DNA of 46,269 nucleotides from Calcarisporiella thermophila CBS 279.70 (lineage: Eukaryota; Calcarisporiellomycota): the NCBI RefSeq assembly GCF_041956535.1, contig NW_027192239.1, forward strand, positions 1-46,269. The letters run 5' to 3'. Shown one piece after another: positions 21,966-32,003 of this stretch (the first letter of the stretch is position 1; every line of letters begins with the position of its first letter). The translations under genes and the position numbers were made by a program. The notes under the pieces were generated by a model. That model was given only the letters and a program-made list of their open reading frames with translations. It searched no databases and had not been told where the DNA came from.

Positions 21966-23184
21966 CTACATTCCTACATTAGAATGCGCGAGGCAGCCAT
22001 CCACTACGATGGTTGCTCCATTCGTATATGCACCTGCACGAGATGCTAAATAAATACATGTTCCGGCAATATCTTCGGTTGTGCCAGTACGTCCGGATGG
22101 AATTACATTCTTGATAAACTCGTTCAACACCGGTTCACTAAATTGTGAGAGAAAATCTTTGGTCATATCTGTCCGGAAAAAGCCTGGTGAAACTGTATTC
22201 ACAGTGATATTTCGCGGCCCTAGTAGAGGAGCAAGTGCTTCGGTCATCCGATGGAGCCCGGCCTTGGACACACTGTAAGGATAATTTGGTACTGACGAAT
22301 TTACCCATGCTGCAATAGAACCAATCATGATGACACGACTGGGATCTTGTGGCGTACTCTTAGCAGTTAGGAGCGGAATAAGCCTGTCAAAGCAGAAAGA
22401 GGTATTCATTAGCTAGCTATCCGAATTTTTCAAACACTTGGTTCAATCATTTTCAATGCCTCGCTTGAAAGTACCACGAATAGAAATATCTAACTTACGC
22501 CTTGGTTAAAAAATAGGGGGCTTTCAGGTTTACATCCATTAGTTCGTCCCATTTTGCCTCGGTATATGAGTCAAAATCTTGCGAATTATATATCGCTGCA
22601 TTGTTCACCAGCACATCAAGGTGATCTTCACGGTTCTTCAATTCTTCGGCAAGGCAATTTACTCCTTCTGGACTTTGCAAATCGGCGGGAATGCTTATGC
22701 ACTGGCCAGGTCCTTGTTTGCTAAGCCTGGTGGCGACCTAGAGCATATATCAATAGGCAAGGTATATATTCAATCAGACAAAAATAATATACAATTCATA
22801 AGAAAAAGCGCCAATGAAGCGTTTTTCGCATTACCTCCTCACAAACCTTGGCCGATCTACTGGAGATATAGACCTTTGCGCCATTAGAAACGAATCCCTA
22901 TACATGTACCGAGCAGTGCAGATAAAATAAAACGGAGTAAAATTTTAAAAAATAGAATATGTTGCTTTAGATTTTCCAATTGTGATCTTTTCAAGGAGCT
23001 TTTTTTTTAATATACTTACAGTGGCTATCATTTCTCCGATACTAGGTGCAACACAAAATTGGCAATACAGTCATTTGTAAACAAAAACCTATGAACCAAA
23101 AATCATAAATCATGCTTACCCACGACCTCCGCCGGTAACAAGCACAATTTTGTCTTTGACATCAAACAGTTTTGATAATTCCAT
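21966..23184 (-). CDS. Short-chain dehydrogenase/reductase, classical SDR
   Basis: NAD(P)-dependent oxidoreductase of 268 residues. Five exons: 23184-23120, 23041-23020 (only 22 nt), 22897-22835, 22737-22499 and 22383-21966; introns 78, 122, 97 and 115 nt, all in phase. The cofactor motif TGGGRGIG spans the first intron. Further landmarks are NNAA, catalytic Ser in IGSIAAW, YPYSVSK (Tyr/Lys pair) and SPGFFRTDM. The opening LFDVKDKIVLVTGG and the SSRS segment resemble the RhlG/3-oxoacyl-reductase-like group. The substrate is unknown, and there is no PTS1 or signal peptide. Confidence 0.93.
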
Positions 23185-23784
23185 GGTGAATTTGCCGAAA
23201 ACTACTACAATAAGGTAATGAGTTTGAGTGAACTTGGAGACAGGTAGGCAAGTGTATTCTACGACATTATTATATATTCTATGTCAAGGTTTAGTCAGTC
23301 ATCACTGATTATCCGTCCTTGGCAAAATCGTTGTTACGTGAGTTATAATAGAATTTCCTAAAATTTCCGTAGCATGCTATAGCTAAAGTGATGATTCACT
23401 GCTTGTTGAATCATTTGTACTAATTTGTAGTTAATGATTTAACTAGAGTCACTGTAAAGGACGGAAGTTAGAGGAAGAGAGTATTTCGCAATGAATTTTT
23501 CCTAGTGTGATTTAGGTTAAGTGAAAGCATTGTATCTTGTTTTTTAGGAAAAATTTCTATTACTAATTGATTTCTGTCGAAATATTTTGCGCCACTTTCT
23601 CCAATCTATACACCTCTGAATTCGAATCATCTTGTTTTAAACTTCAACGAATAAAATTACCAGTAGTTTATAGAATTCGGTGGACTTTGGAGTTTGTAGG
23701 TATGGACTTTATTCAAAGACTTTATTCAAAACCGTCGGGTTTTGCGTTTTTCCGGGCAATTCATGTACTACATTTCAAGTTTGC
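23185..23784. other. Intergenic spacer
   Basis: 600 bp upstream of the SDR gene and before the solo LTR. The frame at 23567-23794 has no recognised features. Confidence 0.5.
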
Positions 23785-23789
23785 CATCC

Positions 23790-24021
23790 TGTAACAAGAA
23801 CTATAAACAATATTATTTATTCCGGCGACATCCGACTTCGGATATTGTTACTCTACGTAACCCACTTGTAGAACTTCTTGTGTCTTTTTCCGATTCTTTT
23901 ACCGATTTTCTTACCGAATACTTTACCGAAATTTTACCGAATATTTTTACGGATCTTTTTACGAACTCTTTTTCGTGTAATAAATATTTGTATAATCCGA
24001 ACTCGACTTGTGTTTATTTCA
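23790..24021 (+). repeat. Solo LTR of a Ty3/gypsy element with 5-bp target duplication
   Basis: 232 bp beginning TGTAACAAG and ending TTTATTTCA. CATCC is repeated directly at both sides (23785-23789 and 24022-24026), the expected 5-bp target duplication. It aligns by eye with the LTRs at 29.1 and 31.3 kb: shared start TGTAACAAG, CGGATATT..TTACT.TACGTA, CACTTGTAGAACTT, GTGTAATAAA and ACTTGTGTTTATT. It is clearly diverged, with an internal T/ACCGA-rich stretch (23890-23960) unlike the others. This is an old integration reduced by LTR-LTR recombination. Confidence 0.82.
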
Positions 24022-24026
24022 CATCC

Positions 24027-24752
24027 TCGGGCATAGCCCAGTGAACTTTGGAACCCTCAACATACTCCATAATAAAGTTCATTTTCAAACATAAAACTTA
24101 TCATAACAGATGGGCTTAGAGTGGAGGTAAAGGACAACACAGTTTTTTTTTCTGCTTTATTTACGTTAAACCTTTTTCAAAACTTAAAAGGAAAGCATTT
24201 GATGCTAATAAATGAAATGTTAAAAACTTGGAATTTGTATACGAGGCGTGTCCAACAAGGATATCAATTTTTTTCGAAGGGCATCGCGTAAAATCCACAA
24301 GTATGATAAAGGATATCATGCTGAATAGCGATTGAACTGTATCAGAGTATATTACCTCATCTTACGCCTGGATAAGTTTCCCTCCAGGCAGATTAGCGTG
24401 ATACTGAATTCTAATTAATGTTCCTACTGTATTTTCTTTTAGTCTTCGCATAACCTAATAACTATTTTTTTTTTCGAAATTTGATATTTGGTATGATTTA
24501 TATTCAAATCCTTAGGTGCACTGTAAACCAAAGTACTATATATGGAGACACAATAACATGTCTAAGTATGGATCATATACGAGTAGATTTTATTTTGGAA
24601 TTGTTTGTAAAATATTAGTTCAGTTGAAGTAAAGGATTAGTGATATAAAAAAGTAAATGAGAGAATGATGAGAAATAATCAAGTGGGGAAAAAAACAGAA
24701 AGCAGATAAAACAGATTATCCAGATTATGTTCAATGAGAAAACGTAATATTA
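24027..24752. other. AT-rich intergenic spacer
   Basis: About 725 bp between the solo LTR and the lipase 3' end. No gene or repeat is seen. Confidence 0.5.
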
Positions 24753-25619
24753 TCACAATAATGTAAATTCGTACTTTGAGGTTCCTGGATATTCCAAATG
24801 ATCCTCCCATCCCGCTTTTTCTTCTTTGAATTTAGTAATACATTCCGGGTCTTCACCACCTTCAGGATAAGCCGTGCATTTTTTCCAGTTACCTTGCAGG
24901 TCCACGTAGTATTCGGTGTCGGGCTGGACAAAGCCGTCAGTACTCGGTTTAAGTGGGATGGGATCTCTACCGTACGTCAAACGGGAAAGATTAAAGCCAA
25001 GGGAGTTCACGTGTTTAGCAAATGCTTTATTGCCAGGTCGGTTCGAACCGCTGGTATAGACCGTGATAGTCCAATCGGGATGCTTAAGTCGAAGGTCCAC
25101 TGCAGCATAAATGGCATGGGATCCACCCAAGGAATGACCGGTGATATCAACAGTGTACTTAGGGTTGTCTCTCTTGAGCTCCTCAAGTCGTGTTTCATAT
25201 TTATTGATACAGGCCTTCCAACCTTCGAAATAACCCTTATGGACTAATGAATCGGGAACATTTTCAGGCCAGTGAATTGTCGCATCGGAAGCTTGGCTTA
25301 GTAGAGCAGCTGCACCGAGAGTAGGCGTAAAGGATAAGATTATTTTTTCATCTGCATTATTGATTGCTAAATAGCCATTGCAAGCACTAAAATGCTTATT
25401 GAAAAACGCTTTCTCGACTATTGCATTTTTGATTTCGTCCCACTTCTTGCAAGTTTTGCACTTGAGCGCCATTTTCTCCTCTTGCGGTTCAGCAGCACTG
25501 GCGGAATATTGTACGTGCTTAAGGATGTCATCTTTTTCCGCTTGGCTAACTTCAGCTCCATTTACTAGGGCGATTACGATCGAAAGTATGATAAAGATTG
25601 GAAAGAGAAATCGAAACAT
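24753..25619 (-). CDS. Secreted triacylglycerol lipase, class 3
   Basis: Extracellular lipase of 288 residues, intronless. The start at 25619 is preferred over the in-frame ATG at 25697, because it opens directly with a signal peptide (MFRFLFPIFIILSIVIALVNG) and a TATA box lies 50 bp upstream. The lipase_3 fold follows, with the nucleophile elbow GHSLGG (Ser about residue 165), the Asp of YGRDPIPL and the His of WEDHLEYPG. Two CxxC-type cysteines (KCKTCKK) lie near the N-terminus and more at the C-terminus, suggesting disulfides. Size and motifs match Rhizomucor-type lipases. With the subtilisin it suggests a secreted degradative lifestyle. Confidence 0.93.
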   Translation of the reverse strand: MFRFLFPIFIILSIVIALVNGAEVSQAEKDDILKHVQYSASAAEPQEEKMALKCKTCKKWDEIKNAIVEKAFFNKHFSACNGYLAINNADEKIILSFTPTLGAAALLSQASDATIHWPENVPDSLVHKGYFEGWKACINKYETRLEELKRDNPKYTVDITGHSLGGSHAIYAAVDLRLKHPDWTITVYTSGSNRPGNKAFAKHVNSLGFNLSRLTYGRDPIPLKPSTDGFVQPDTEYYVDLQGNWKKCTAYPEGGEDPECITKFKEEKAGWEDHLEYPGTSKYEFTLL

Positions 25620-25669
25620 GTTTTTGGGAAAGAGGATGGATGTAGCGACAAAAGAACACAACCGAGCTC

Positions 25670-25677
25670 CTTTTATA
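25670..25677 (-). promoter_or_regulatory. TATA box of the lipase gene
   Basis: TATAAAAG on the minus strand, 51-58 bp upstream of the ATG at 25619. It lies between the two candidate ATGs, which argues that translation starts at the downstream one. Confidence 0.55.
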
Positions 25678-25969
25678 TGCATTTTTAAATCAGCCATTGC
25701 GTATGATATATACGGTATATTCCCTACTTGAGTATTTTATACGGCTATATGCATGTATATAAACTAATTCTATATGCTAGCGTAATGGCTTAATCTCGCG
25801 CATCCAAGAAGGGTGCAATAATAAGACTTTGACGCCAAATATTTACTTTGGTCGACCCGCTTTTCAAGCTTCATTTGACAACACAAGCTTTGAGAGTATC
25901 GGCTGGTCAGACATTCCAACCTCTTTCTTAGCATAAGTGCGCAGTTGCCGCGAAATGCGCTGAGGGGGA

Positions 25970-26690
25970 TCTCGAGGCGTTTGCACCCGTCAACGCTACA
26001 ATGAAGAGAAAATCCTGTTATGCACAGCACTAGAGGCGGACGCACCCGGGTGAAGAGGTTGTGCTATTCTAAGAGGATTGCGGCGGCTGACGATGCATGC
26101 TGGGCTGCCTTAGGCCAAACATGGCAGTCTCGGTCCAAGCTAAATTCAGGTTTGTGTCGGGTTCGGAAAAGATCGAGCCGAAGGCTGCATGTGCTGCGCA
26201 ACTGAGTCTTCTTCCCTGGCGCGGTTGCCCAAACAGTGCCAGATGCGAAGTAGAAAAGGCGCAGATCGACATGTTGCTGCTCGCATCCCCCCTAGAAACT
26301 CCGCTCTTCCTGCATAAAAATCCGTGTCGAGAGGCCAATCAAAATGCCTGAGGCGTTTCTGGCCTTCTGAACTGGTTTCCATCCAAAGGGTGCTCCAACC
26401 CCATTCAAGATAGGGGCCACCATTTTCCCATTTTGGCGTCGCAGCTCGAAGTCACGCCTGCGAGAACATTCCTCCGGCAAGTCCCGACTCCAGCCCTCTC
26501 ATCAAAACTTGACGTGCGCTTCTTCACCGGCGCTTTAACTCCGCCGTCAACTATGCGAAATCTCTTTTCTCTTCCGTGGAACTGGATCTCCGCTTCTTTG
26601 GCTCCCAAATGCTCCCGTACTAATCGCTCACGACTCGAGAATAAGGGCTGTGGCCAAGTAGCTTCTCCGTTTCAATCCATATTAAAGCGA
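25970..26690. other. GC-rich block of unknown origin
   Basis: About 700 bp with roughly 55% GC by hand count of 26041-26340, against an AT-rich background. It contains many overlapping short frames on both strands (for example 26146-26382 - and 26097-26351 +) but none recognisable. It abuts the truncated gag of the Ty3/gypsy element, exactly where an LTR and gag start should be. It may be part of another element, foreign DNA, filler at a break, or an assembly join. Confidence 0.55.
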
Positions 26691-27131
26691 TCTCCAGGTC
26701 AATGCAATATTGCTCGACCTTGGATGAGGCAATTGGAAAATTATTTTACGGCAATCCACGCTCCAGAACACATCAAAATTCAGTATTCTGTCGCCTTGCT
26801 AAGAGATGAAGCAGCAGTTTGGTGGGAATTCAGAATTACGAAAAATGTGCCACCGGTGAACTGGGAAGAATTTAAAAATGATATCCTATGCCTCTTTGCA
26901 CCAATTAATACAGTAAGACAAGCTAGAGATAAGCTCGCCAACTGTCGCCAAACGAAGAGCGTACAAGAATACTCGCATGAATTCCGGAATATAGTACTAC
27001 AGATTCCAAATTTCACCGAAGAGGAGCTGATCGATAAGTACATTCGAGGACTAAAGCCGCAGACTAGGGGTGAATTAGAATACAGGGAACCTGCAAATTT
27101 CAAAATTTCCGACGAAGCAAGTCGCCTATGA
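26690..27131 (+). pseudogene. Gag (capsid region) of the Ty3/gypsy element
   Basis: Retrotrans_gag domain truncated at its start. Recognisable from WMRQLENYF through APEHIKIQYSVALLRDEAAVWW to EYSHEFRNIVLQI and IDKYIRGLKPQ. The frame runs upstream into the GC-rich block, but that part is not gag-like. It ends in TGA at 27129 just before the nucleocapsid segment, which lies in another frame. The start resembles the gag fragment at 44.8 kb. Confidence 0.8.
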
Positions 27132-27349
27132 CGCACAGAACTCCCATCGTGCACAGGACGCCATCAGAACAACATGACACCGCGACACCAGTGGAACTCG
27201 ACAATATGAAATCCAACAAGAGCAACTTTCCGAAATACAAGAAGGAGGGACGCTGTGTGCGATGCCACGAAATTGGACATATTGGAATTAATTGCACGAA
27301 ATTCCCCGGATCAGCCCCACCGAAATCGAAAAAAGACAATCGTCAATAG
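27128..27349 (+). pseudogene. Gag nucleocapsid with CCHC zinc knuckle
   Basis: Contains CVRCHEIGHIGINC, a CX2CX4HX4C RNA-binding knuckle, preceded by a basic linker. It is shifted in frame relative to the capsid segment and ends at 27349, so a frameshift has broken gag. Confidence 0.8.
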
Positions 27350-27474
27350 AAGCGTCGGTTTCTATTGACATCTCGAACCCGAATATCGAACCCGACAACC
27401 GAGGTAAGAACTACGAACAACGACAATCGAACGAAAATTTTAATATTATTTACGAATCCGATGAACGACTTATA

Positions 27475-27560
27475 ACTACGAACTCGAACAACGAACCGAC
27501 ATCGAACAACGAACCAACAACGAACCAACAACGAACCAACAACGAACAACTGACGAACAA
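27475..27560 (+). repeat. ACGAACCAAC-type tandem repeat inside gag-pol linker
   Basis: Imperfect tandem array of about 8-11-nt units (variants of AACGAACCAAC) that encodes an Asn/Thr/Gln/Glu-rich linker between nucleocapsid and protease. It is simple-sequence expansion, without the spacer pattern of a CRISPR. Confidence 0.7.
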
Positions 27561-27659
27561 TTGGTATCAACAATTACGACATCGATTAACAAAGAAGAAA
27601 CACCGAAAAAATCACTCGAAAGAACCGAACCTCGAAAAGTATGGGAATATGAAGGATAA

Positions 27660-28354
27660 TTGGAAAACCGACCATCAAGATTTTTAATCCACGGAGGTGC
27701 CGAAAACAATTTTATTTCCTATCAATACTTGGAAAAGAACAACCTTTTATCGTATCTTCAAGCCGACAACTTGCGCATCGTGAAATTGGGACACGGATCA
27801 ACCAAACCATGTTATGGATTTACGACAGTTTCAATTGACGAGTACAACGACGAAATATCCTTCGATGTTGTTGATTTGAATAATGCACATGACGCTACTC
27901 TTGGATTATCTTGGCTACACACGACAAAAGCACTTTTCGATTGGGATCACCGCATATTACGAGTAATACGACAGAACGAAATTTTACAACTCCGTGAAAT
28001 GTCCGGTTCAACTCCAGCTGTAGGAAACGTGCCAATTCAAGAAATAATGAATAGTTTCGAATCAGCAGGACCTTCAGACCTTTTTGCAATCCTTTCATTC
28101 GACACCAACGCATCCGGCCAGACTACACTCGAGGAATTTCAAGATAAAGAACTTAATGACCTATTGACAGAATTCGCTGGCGTTTTTCCCGATGATCCTC
28201 CTAGTGGACTTCCATCCGAGAGTCACATAGTACACACCATTCCATTGAAAGAAGGCGCGACTCCTCCAGCACCTCGTGTATACCGCATGTCCAACAAAGA
28301 ACTAATAGAATTCTCAAAGCAATTGCAAGACCTCCTCGACAAAGGCTGGATCTG
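27660..28354 (+). pseudogene. Pol: aspartic protease and start of reverse transcriptase
   Basis: A retropepsin-like segment starts at FLIHGGAENNF, where the catalytic Asp expected in the (D)xGA motif is His, so the protease looks dead. The second half shows LGLSWLHTTKALFDWDHR. RT begins at HIVHTIPLKEGA and runs to LLDKGWI, where a TGA (28353-28355) interrupts it; coding resumes in frame after it with [13 protein letters not shown]. Confidence 0.8.
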
Positions 28355-28355
28355 A

Positions 28356-29056
28356 CCCTCATCCTCGCCTTATGGTGCTTCAGTCCTATTCGTACACAAT
28401 AAAGACGGGTCGCTCAGACTTTGCATTGGCTACCGACAACTTAACGCGATTATGATAAAAAACCGATATGCACTTCCTCGTACCGATGACCCTAATTGAT
28501 CAACTACACGGTGCTTCATTTTTTTCAAAAACCGACCTCCGTTCCGGCTATCATCAGATCCGTGTCGCTGATGAAGATGTTCATAAGACCGCTTTTCGCA
28601 CAAGATATGGACATTTCGAATTTCGAGTACTTCCGCTTGGCTTAACCTCCGCACCGGCCACTTTTATGAACCTAATGAACGAGCATTTCTGCGATTACCT
28701 TGATGATTTCGTTATTGTGCTCCTCGATGACATCCTAATTTATTCACATAACCGAGAAGAGCATTTGCGACACATCCGATTGGTTCTCGACAGACTTCGC
28801 GAGAAAAACTTATTCGCCAAGTGCGAATTTATGAAAACAGAAATCAAATTCCTGAGTCACATCGCTTCCGCCGAAGGACTTAAGGTAGAACCACACAAGA
28901 TCGATACGGTTAAAAACTGGCCCACTCCTAAGAATATTCGCGACGTTCAATGCTTCCTGGGATTAGCTAATTACTATCGCCGATTTATCCTTCGTTTTTC
29001 TCACATCGCGGCACCACTGAATCGTTGTTTATCGACTAAACAAGAATGGACCTGGA
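28356..29056 (+). pseudogene. Pol: reverse transcriptase palm and thumb
   Basis: RNA-directed DNA polymerase. After SSPYGA and [14 protein letters not shown], a one-base shift near 28490 moves coding into the frame 28468-29061. This carries [14 protein letters not shown], the catalytic [10 protein letters not shown] (two Asp) and the thumb motif [12 protein letters not shown]. It ends at KQEWTW, where the antisense LTR begins. Confidence 0.88.
29052..29056 (+). other. CTGGA, left copy of a 5-bp target duplication
   Basis: CTGGA borders the left LTR. Its reverse complement TCCAG (31265-31269) borders the inner end of the right LTR. In the un-inverted arrangement both would be direct copies around one LTR, as expected for Ty3/gypsy integration. 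Confidence 0.7.
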
Positions 29057-29263
29057 TGTAATAAACACAAGTAGGGTTCGACATATACTAATGTTTATTA
29101 CACTAAAATAAGTTTGTAAAAAGACGTAAAGTCGATTCGTAAAAATTCAGTTAAAGATTCGATCAAGGCGTAATTAAGTTCTACAAGTGATTTTATACGT
29201 AAAGTAAAAATATCCGAGATCGATTGTCGATAAATTAAATATATATTAGTTACCGTACTTGTT
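29057..29263 (-). repeat. Ty3/gypsy LTR, minus orientation
   Basis: About 207 bp starting (+ strand) TGTAATAAACACAAG. It is the reverse complement of the LTR at 31270-31478, with no mismatch I can see until the ends. At its inner end the sequence after ACTTGTT differs from the right copy. On the minus strand a purine-rich TAAGGGCGGG tract (near 29270-29285) precedes it, fitting the polypurine tract of a 3' LTR. Confidence 0.9.
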
Positions 29264-29395
29264 TCTTGTTAACCCGCCCTTAAGCTTTATCGGTCTTGTT
29301 ATTTTTCTCGTATTTCCTGATTATATCTTGAGCTCTAGTCATGCCTTTCGCTGGTTCTCAAGTGTTTTATTGGTCATCGTAGCCTTTCCATTTAA

Positions 29396-30034
29396 CTAAG
29401 TACTCTTTGCGATTGTACCATCTTCGCTCGTCGAGGATTTTTCGACTTCGTACTCTGTTTCTCCATCAACGATTATGGGTGGAGGTGGTGGCGCATTGCG
29501 ATCGTCTGTGGCTTGTTCGTATTTCTTAAGAACGGAAACATGAAATACTGGGTGCGTTCTGACATTCGTTGGCAGCTCTAGTTTGTACGCAACTTTTCCA
29601 ATTCGACTGAGAACCTTGAATGGTCCCGCAAACCGTGGTGATAATTTCTTCGAAGGGGCGTTGCAATACACTTCTGGTTTCAAGTGTGTGGTTCTTATCA
29701 TGACTTGATCATTTTCTTGGAATTCTACATCGGATCGTTGTTGGTCAGCGTATTCTCGTTGTCGCTCTTGTGCATCCTTGATCATTTGTATGATAGTCGA
29801 TAGGGTTTTTTTGAGTTGTTCGGTAAGTTCTTCTGCGGTAGGATTTTCTATCGTGGCTCGGGTCATGTTGGGGTTTCGTAGTGTTCGTCCTAGGTCGGCT
29901 ATAAAAGGTGTAGTTCTGGTGGAAATGTGCATCGAATCGTTATACGCGAATTCAACAAAGGGCAAGAGGTCGTCCCAATTATCCTGTTTATATGCCGTGT
30001 AGTGTCGTAACATGTCTTCGAGGGTTCTATTCAT
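29396..30034 (-). pseudogene. Pol: integrase C-terminal part
   Basis: 212-residue frame opening at RMNRTLEDMLRHY, the end of the integrase core. It then has LLPFVEFAYNDSMH, a basic coiled helix, GPFKVLSRIGKVAYKLELP and THPVFHVSVLKKY, the usual GPF/GPY-type end. In the QTxRMN context the catalytic Glu position reads Gly. There is no clear chromodomain; the tail is acidic and Pro-rich. Confidence 0.85.
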
Positions 30035-30536
30035 GCGTCCTGTTTGTCCGCTCGTCTGTGGGTGGTAAGCCGAGGAAAGTTTGGTCTTTATACCGAGTTT
30101 CTGTGTTATAGTCTACCAAAACTTCGATGTAAATTTCGGTTCGCGATCGCTAATAATACTGGTTGGCATGCCGTGTTGTCTAAAGATCTCTAGAAAAAAA
30201 TGTATGGGCTGTATCTACTGCATTGTCGGTTGTCTTGCTGGGGGCGAAGTGAGCTCTCTTGGTGAATCTGTCGACATAAACTGTTATCACATCGAATCCT
30301 CTTTTTGTCTTCGGTAGTTGAACAATAAATCCATCGAAATCAAGTCCCATCTTGTAGTTGGAATTTCTAATGGCTGCGATAGTCCTGCTGGCTTCTTATT
30401 CGTTGATTTCACTCGTTGACATGAATCACACGCCTTAATATATCGTCGTACTGTCTTTTGCATATTTGGCCAATAGTAGTCGCGTTGAACTCATTCCAGT
30501 GTATTGTCGATTCCCATATGTCCAGCGTAAATCGCA
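30035..30536 (-). pseudogene. Pol: integrase zinc-binding end and catalytic core, broken
   Basis: Frame-by-frame reading of the minus strand shows HMGIDNTLE, then DYYWPNM and ACDSCQRVK (HHCC second half), then DVITVYVDRFTKRAHF (first Asp). Next are [12 protein letters not shown] (second Asp) and AYHPQTSGQTGR. Several stops and shifts interrupt it, including TAG right after SKFW. Confidence 0.75.
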
Positions 30537-30746
30537 TCATGAGCATTGAACATTATTTTGTTGTTTAAGAGTTGGTCTGAGGAGCACATAATCGGCGTTG
30601 GTCATCAATCGCTTGTACAATAGTCCATTTTCTAGTTCGTAATCGTCGTGCTTGGCGAGGTTTTCGATTATTTGGCACCATTGGTCTTTCATCAAGAGTT
30701 TTCGTATATGATCCTGTATCTCCTCCATTCCTAAAATCAAATACAT
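30537..30746 (-). pseudogene. Pol: RNase H-integrase linker and HHCC start
   Basis: Short frame with ENGLLYKRL and the linker typical of Ty3/gypsy pol just before the integrase zinc-binding domain. It is separated from RNase H by a stop and a frame change. Confidence 0.65.
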
Positions 30747-30812
30747 CGTTAAAAGTTCGCTAGACGTTATCGGTGGTTCTGTGGTCTCCGGTAGAATATC
30801 ATCGAGATGAGG

Positions 30813-31269
30813 TCACTTCGAAAGGGCGTCGGCGGCTGTGTTTTTCTCTCGTGGAATATGGTAGATGTTAAATTCAAACGCTTGAAATTGTTGCAGCCAT
30901 CGAATTTGTCGTTTAGAAAAATTCGTGTTGGTCTTGAGCGTTGCTAGTGATCGGTTGTCGGTGTAAACGTTAAAAGGTTGGTCATCCAAATAGTGTCTCC
31001 ATTTCGTAAGGCAATGAATAAACTCCAAGAGTTCTTGTTCGTGTACAGGATAGCTCTTTTCGGCTGGCGATAGCTGTCTCGATTCATATGCAACAGGATG
31101 AAGCTGATTATCGTCGGAAAGTTGACAAAGAATACCGACCAGAGCGTTAGTACTTGCTGCATCGAAAAATATGTGGTACGGTTTATCTTGATCTGACAAG
31201 GTGAGAACAGGTGCGGATGCTAGGGCTGTTTTGAGCGTATCGAATACCGTTTGTTCTAGTTTCGTCCAG
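30813..31269 (-). pseudogene. Pol: RNase H
   Basis: Ribonuclease H that removes the RNA strand during reverse transcription. It starts at HWTKLEQTVFDTLK directly at the LTR border. Catalytic residues are visible in HIFFDAAS (Asp), PVHEQELLEFI (Glu) and VYTDNRSL (Asp), followed by REKNTAADALSK. The domain is intact, but it lies on the opposite strand from the RT to which it should be joined. Confidence 0.9.
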
Positions 31270-31478
31270 TGTAACAAGTACGGTAACTAATATATATTTA
31301 ATTTATCGACAATCGATCTCGGATATTTTTACTTTACGTATAAAATCACTTGTAGAACTTAATTACGCCTTGATCGAATCTTTAACTGAATTTTTACGAA
31401 TCGACTTTACGTCTTTTTACAAACTTATTTTAGTGTAATAAACATTAGTATATGTCGAACCCTACTTGTGTTTATTAC
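31270..31478 (+). repeat. Ty3/gypsy LTR, plus orientation
   Basis: Begins TGTAACAAGTACGG right after TCCAG. It ends GTGTTTATTAC followed by GATGAG, so the expected terminal CA is altered. It is an inverted copy of the LTR at 29057-29263, with about 200 bp apparently identical, so it can pair with it for recombination. Confidence 0.9.
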
Positions 31479-32003
31479 GATGAGCCTAGTTTGGTGAATT
31501 TACAATCGATGCTGTAGAGCCTTTTGTATGCATCCGTGTATTGTGTTTGAATCCAACTACTGGTTTGCACGAGTTATAAATATTTAGGAGAAAAGTAAAC
31601 TTTATAAAACCTGAAAATCTGATTTCGCGAACTGCAAGCTAGGTAGGTTAATAGATAGCTAACGAAAACTTGTAATTTCGATGGCATTTTCCATGAGAGC
31701 TTCAAAAGTGTTAGAGCCATCTACCTCAACAGAGGAAAATTTGATATTTCGCAATTCTATACAATCGCACTTGAGAATATTATAAATAACCCATCTTATC
31801 GCATTACATTAATAAAGTAAAGGAGAATAAATTAGGATGGCGACCTGGAATTCTGTCTAAAAGCATAATATAAACCACAGTTAGGGAAATTGCAAACCCA
31901 ATTGGACACAATACCTCCGTAATTTTTGAAATTTATTACGTCATCAATTTTAAAGATTTCAATAGCCATTATATCCATTATTAACATAGTTTTCGAAATT
32001 AAC
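31479..32003. other. Intergenic region upstream of the Crinkler gene
   Basis: About 525 bp of AT-rich flank containing the presumed promoter of the Crinkler gene. The in-frame ATG at 31926 is less likely as start because the CRN domain begins at 32004. Confidence 0.5.

Larger units (their letters stand above)
26690..31478. mobile_element. Rearranged Ty3/gypsy LTR retrotransposon, second half inverted
   Basis: Left part (26690-29056) reads + as gag, zinc knuckle, protease and reverse transcriptase. Right part (29057-31269) reads - as RNase H, integrase and polypurine tract, closing in a minus-oriented LTR. A plus-oriented LTR (31270-31478) ends the structure. RT stops at KQEWTW, and RNase H on the other strand starts at TKLEQTVFDTL, a natural continuation, so both halves come from one pol. 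The 5' LTR and gag start are missing. Stops and frameshifts throughout mark it as non-autonomous. Confidence 0.85.

Noticed and set aside
25620-25697. Longer lipase N-terminus from the ATG at 25697
   Set aside because: It would put 26 residues before an excellent signal peptide, and a TATA box lies between the two ATGs.
27475-27560. Possible CRISPR-like array
   Set aside because: The units are 8-11 nt, contiguous and without spacers; it is simple-sequence expansion in a gag-pol linker.
31926-32003. Upstream in-frame ATG giving the Crinkler a hydrophobic leader
   Set aside because: The conserved CRN header begins at 32004, and the extension is AT-rich and not family-like; a secretion signal is not claimed.
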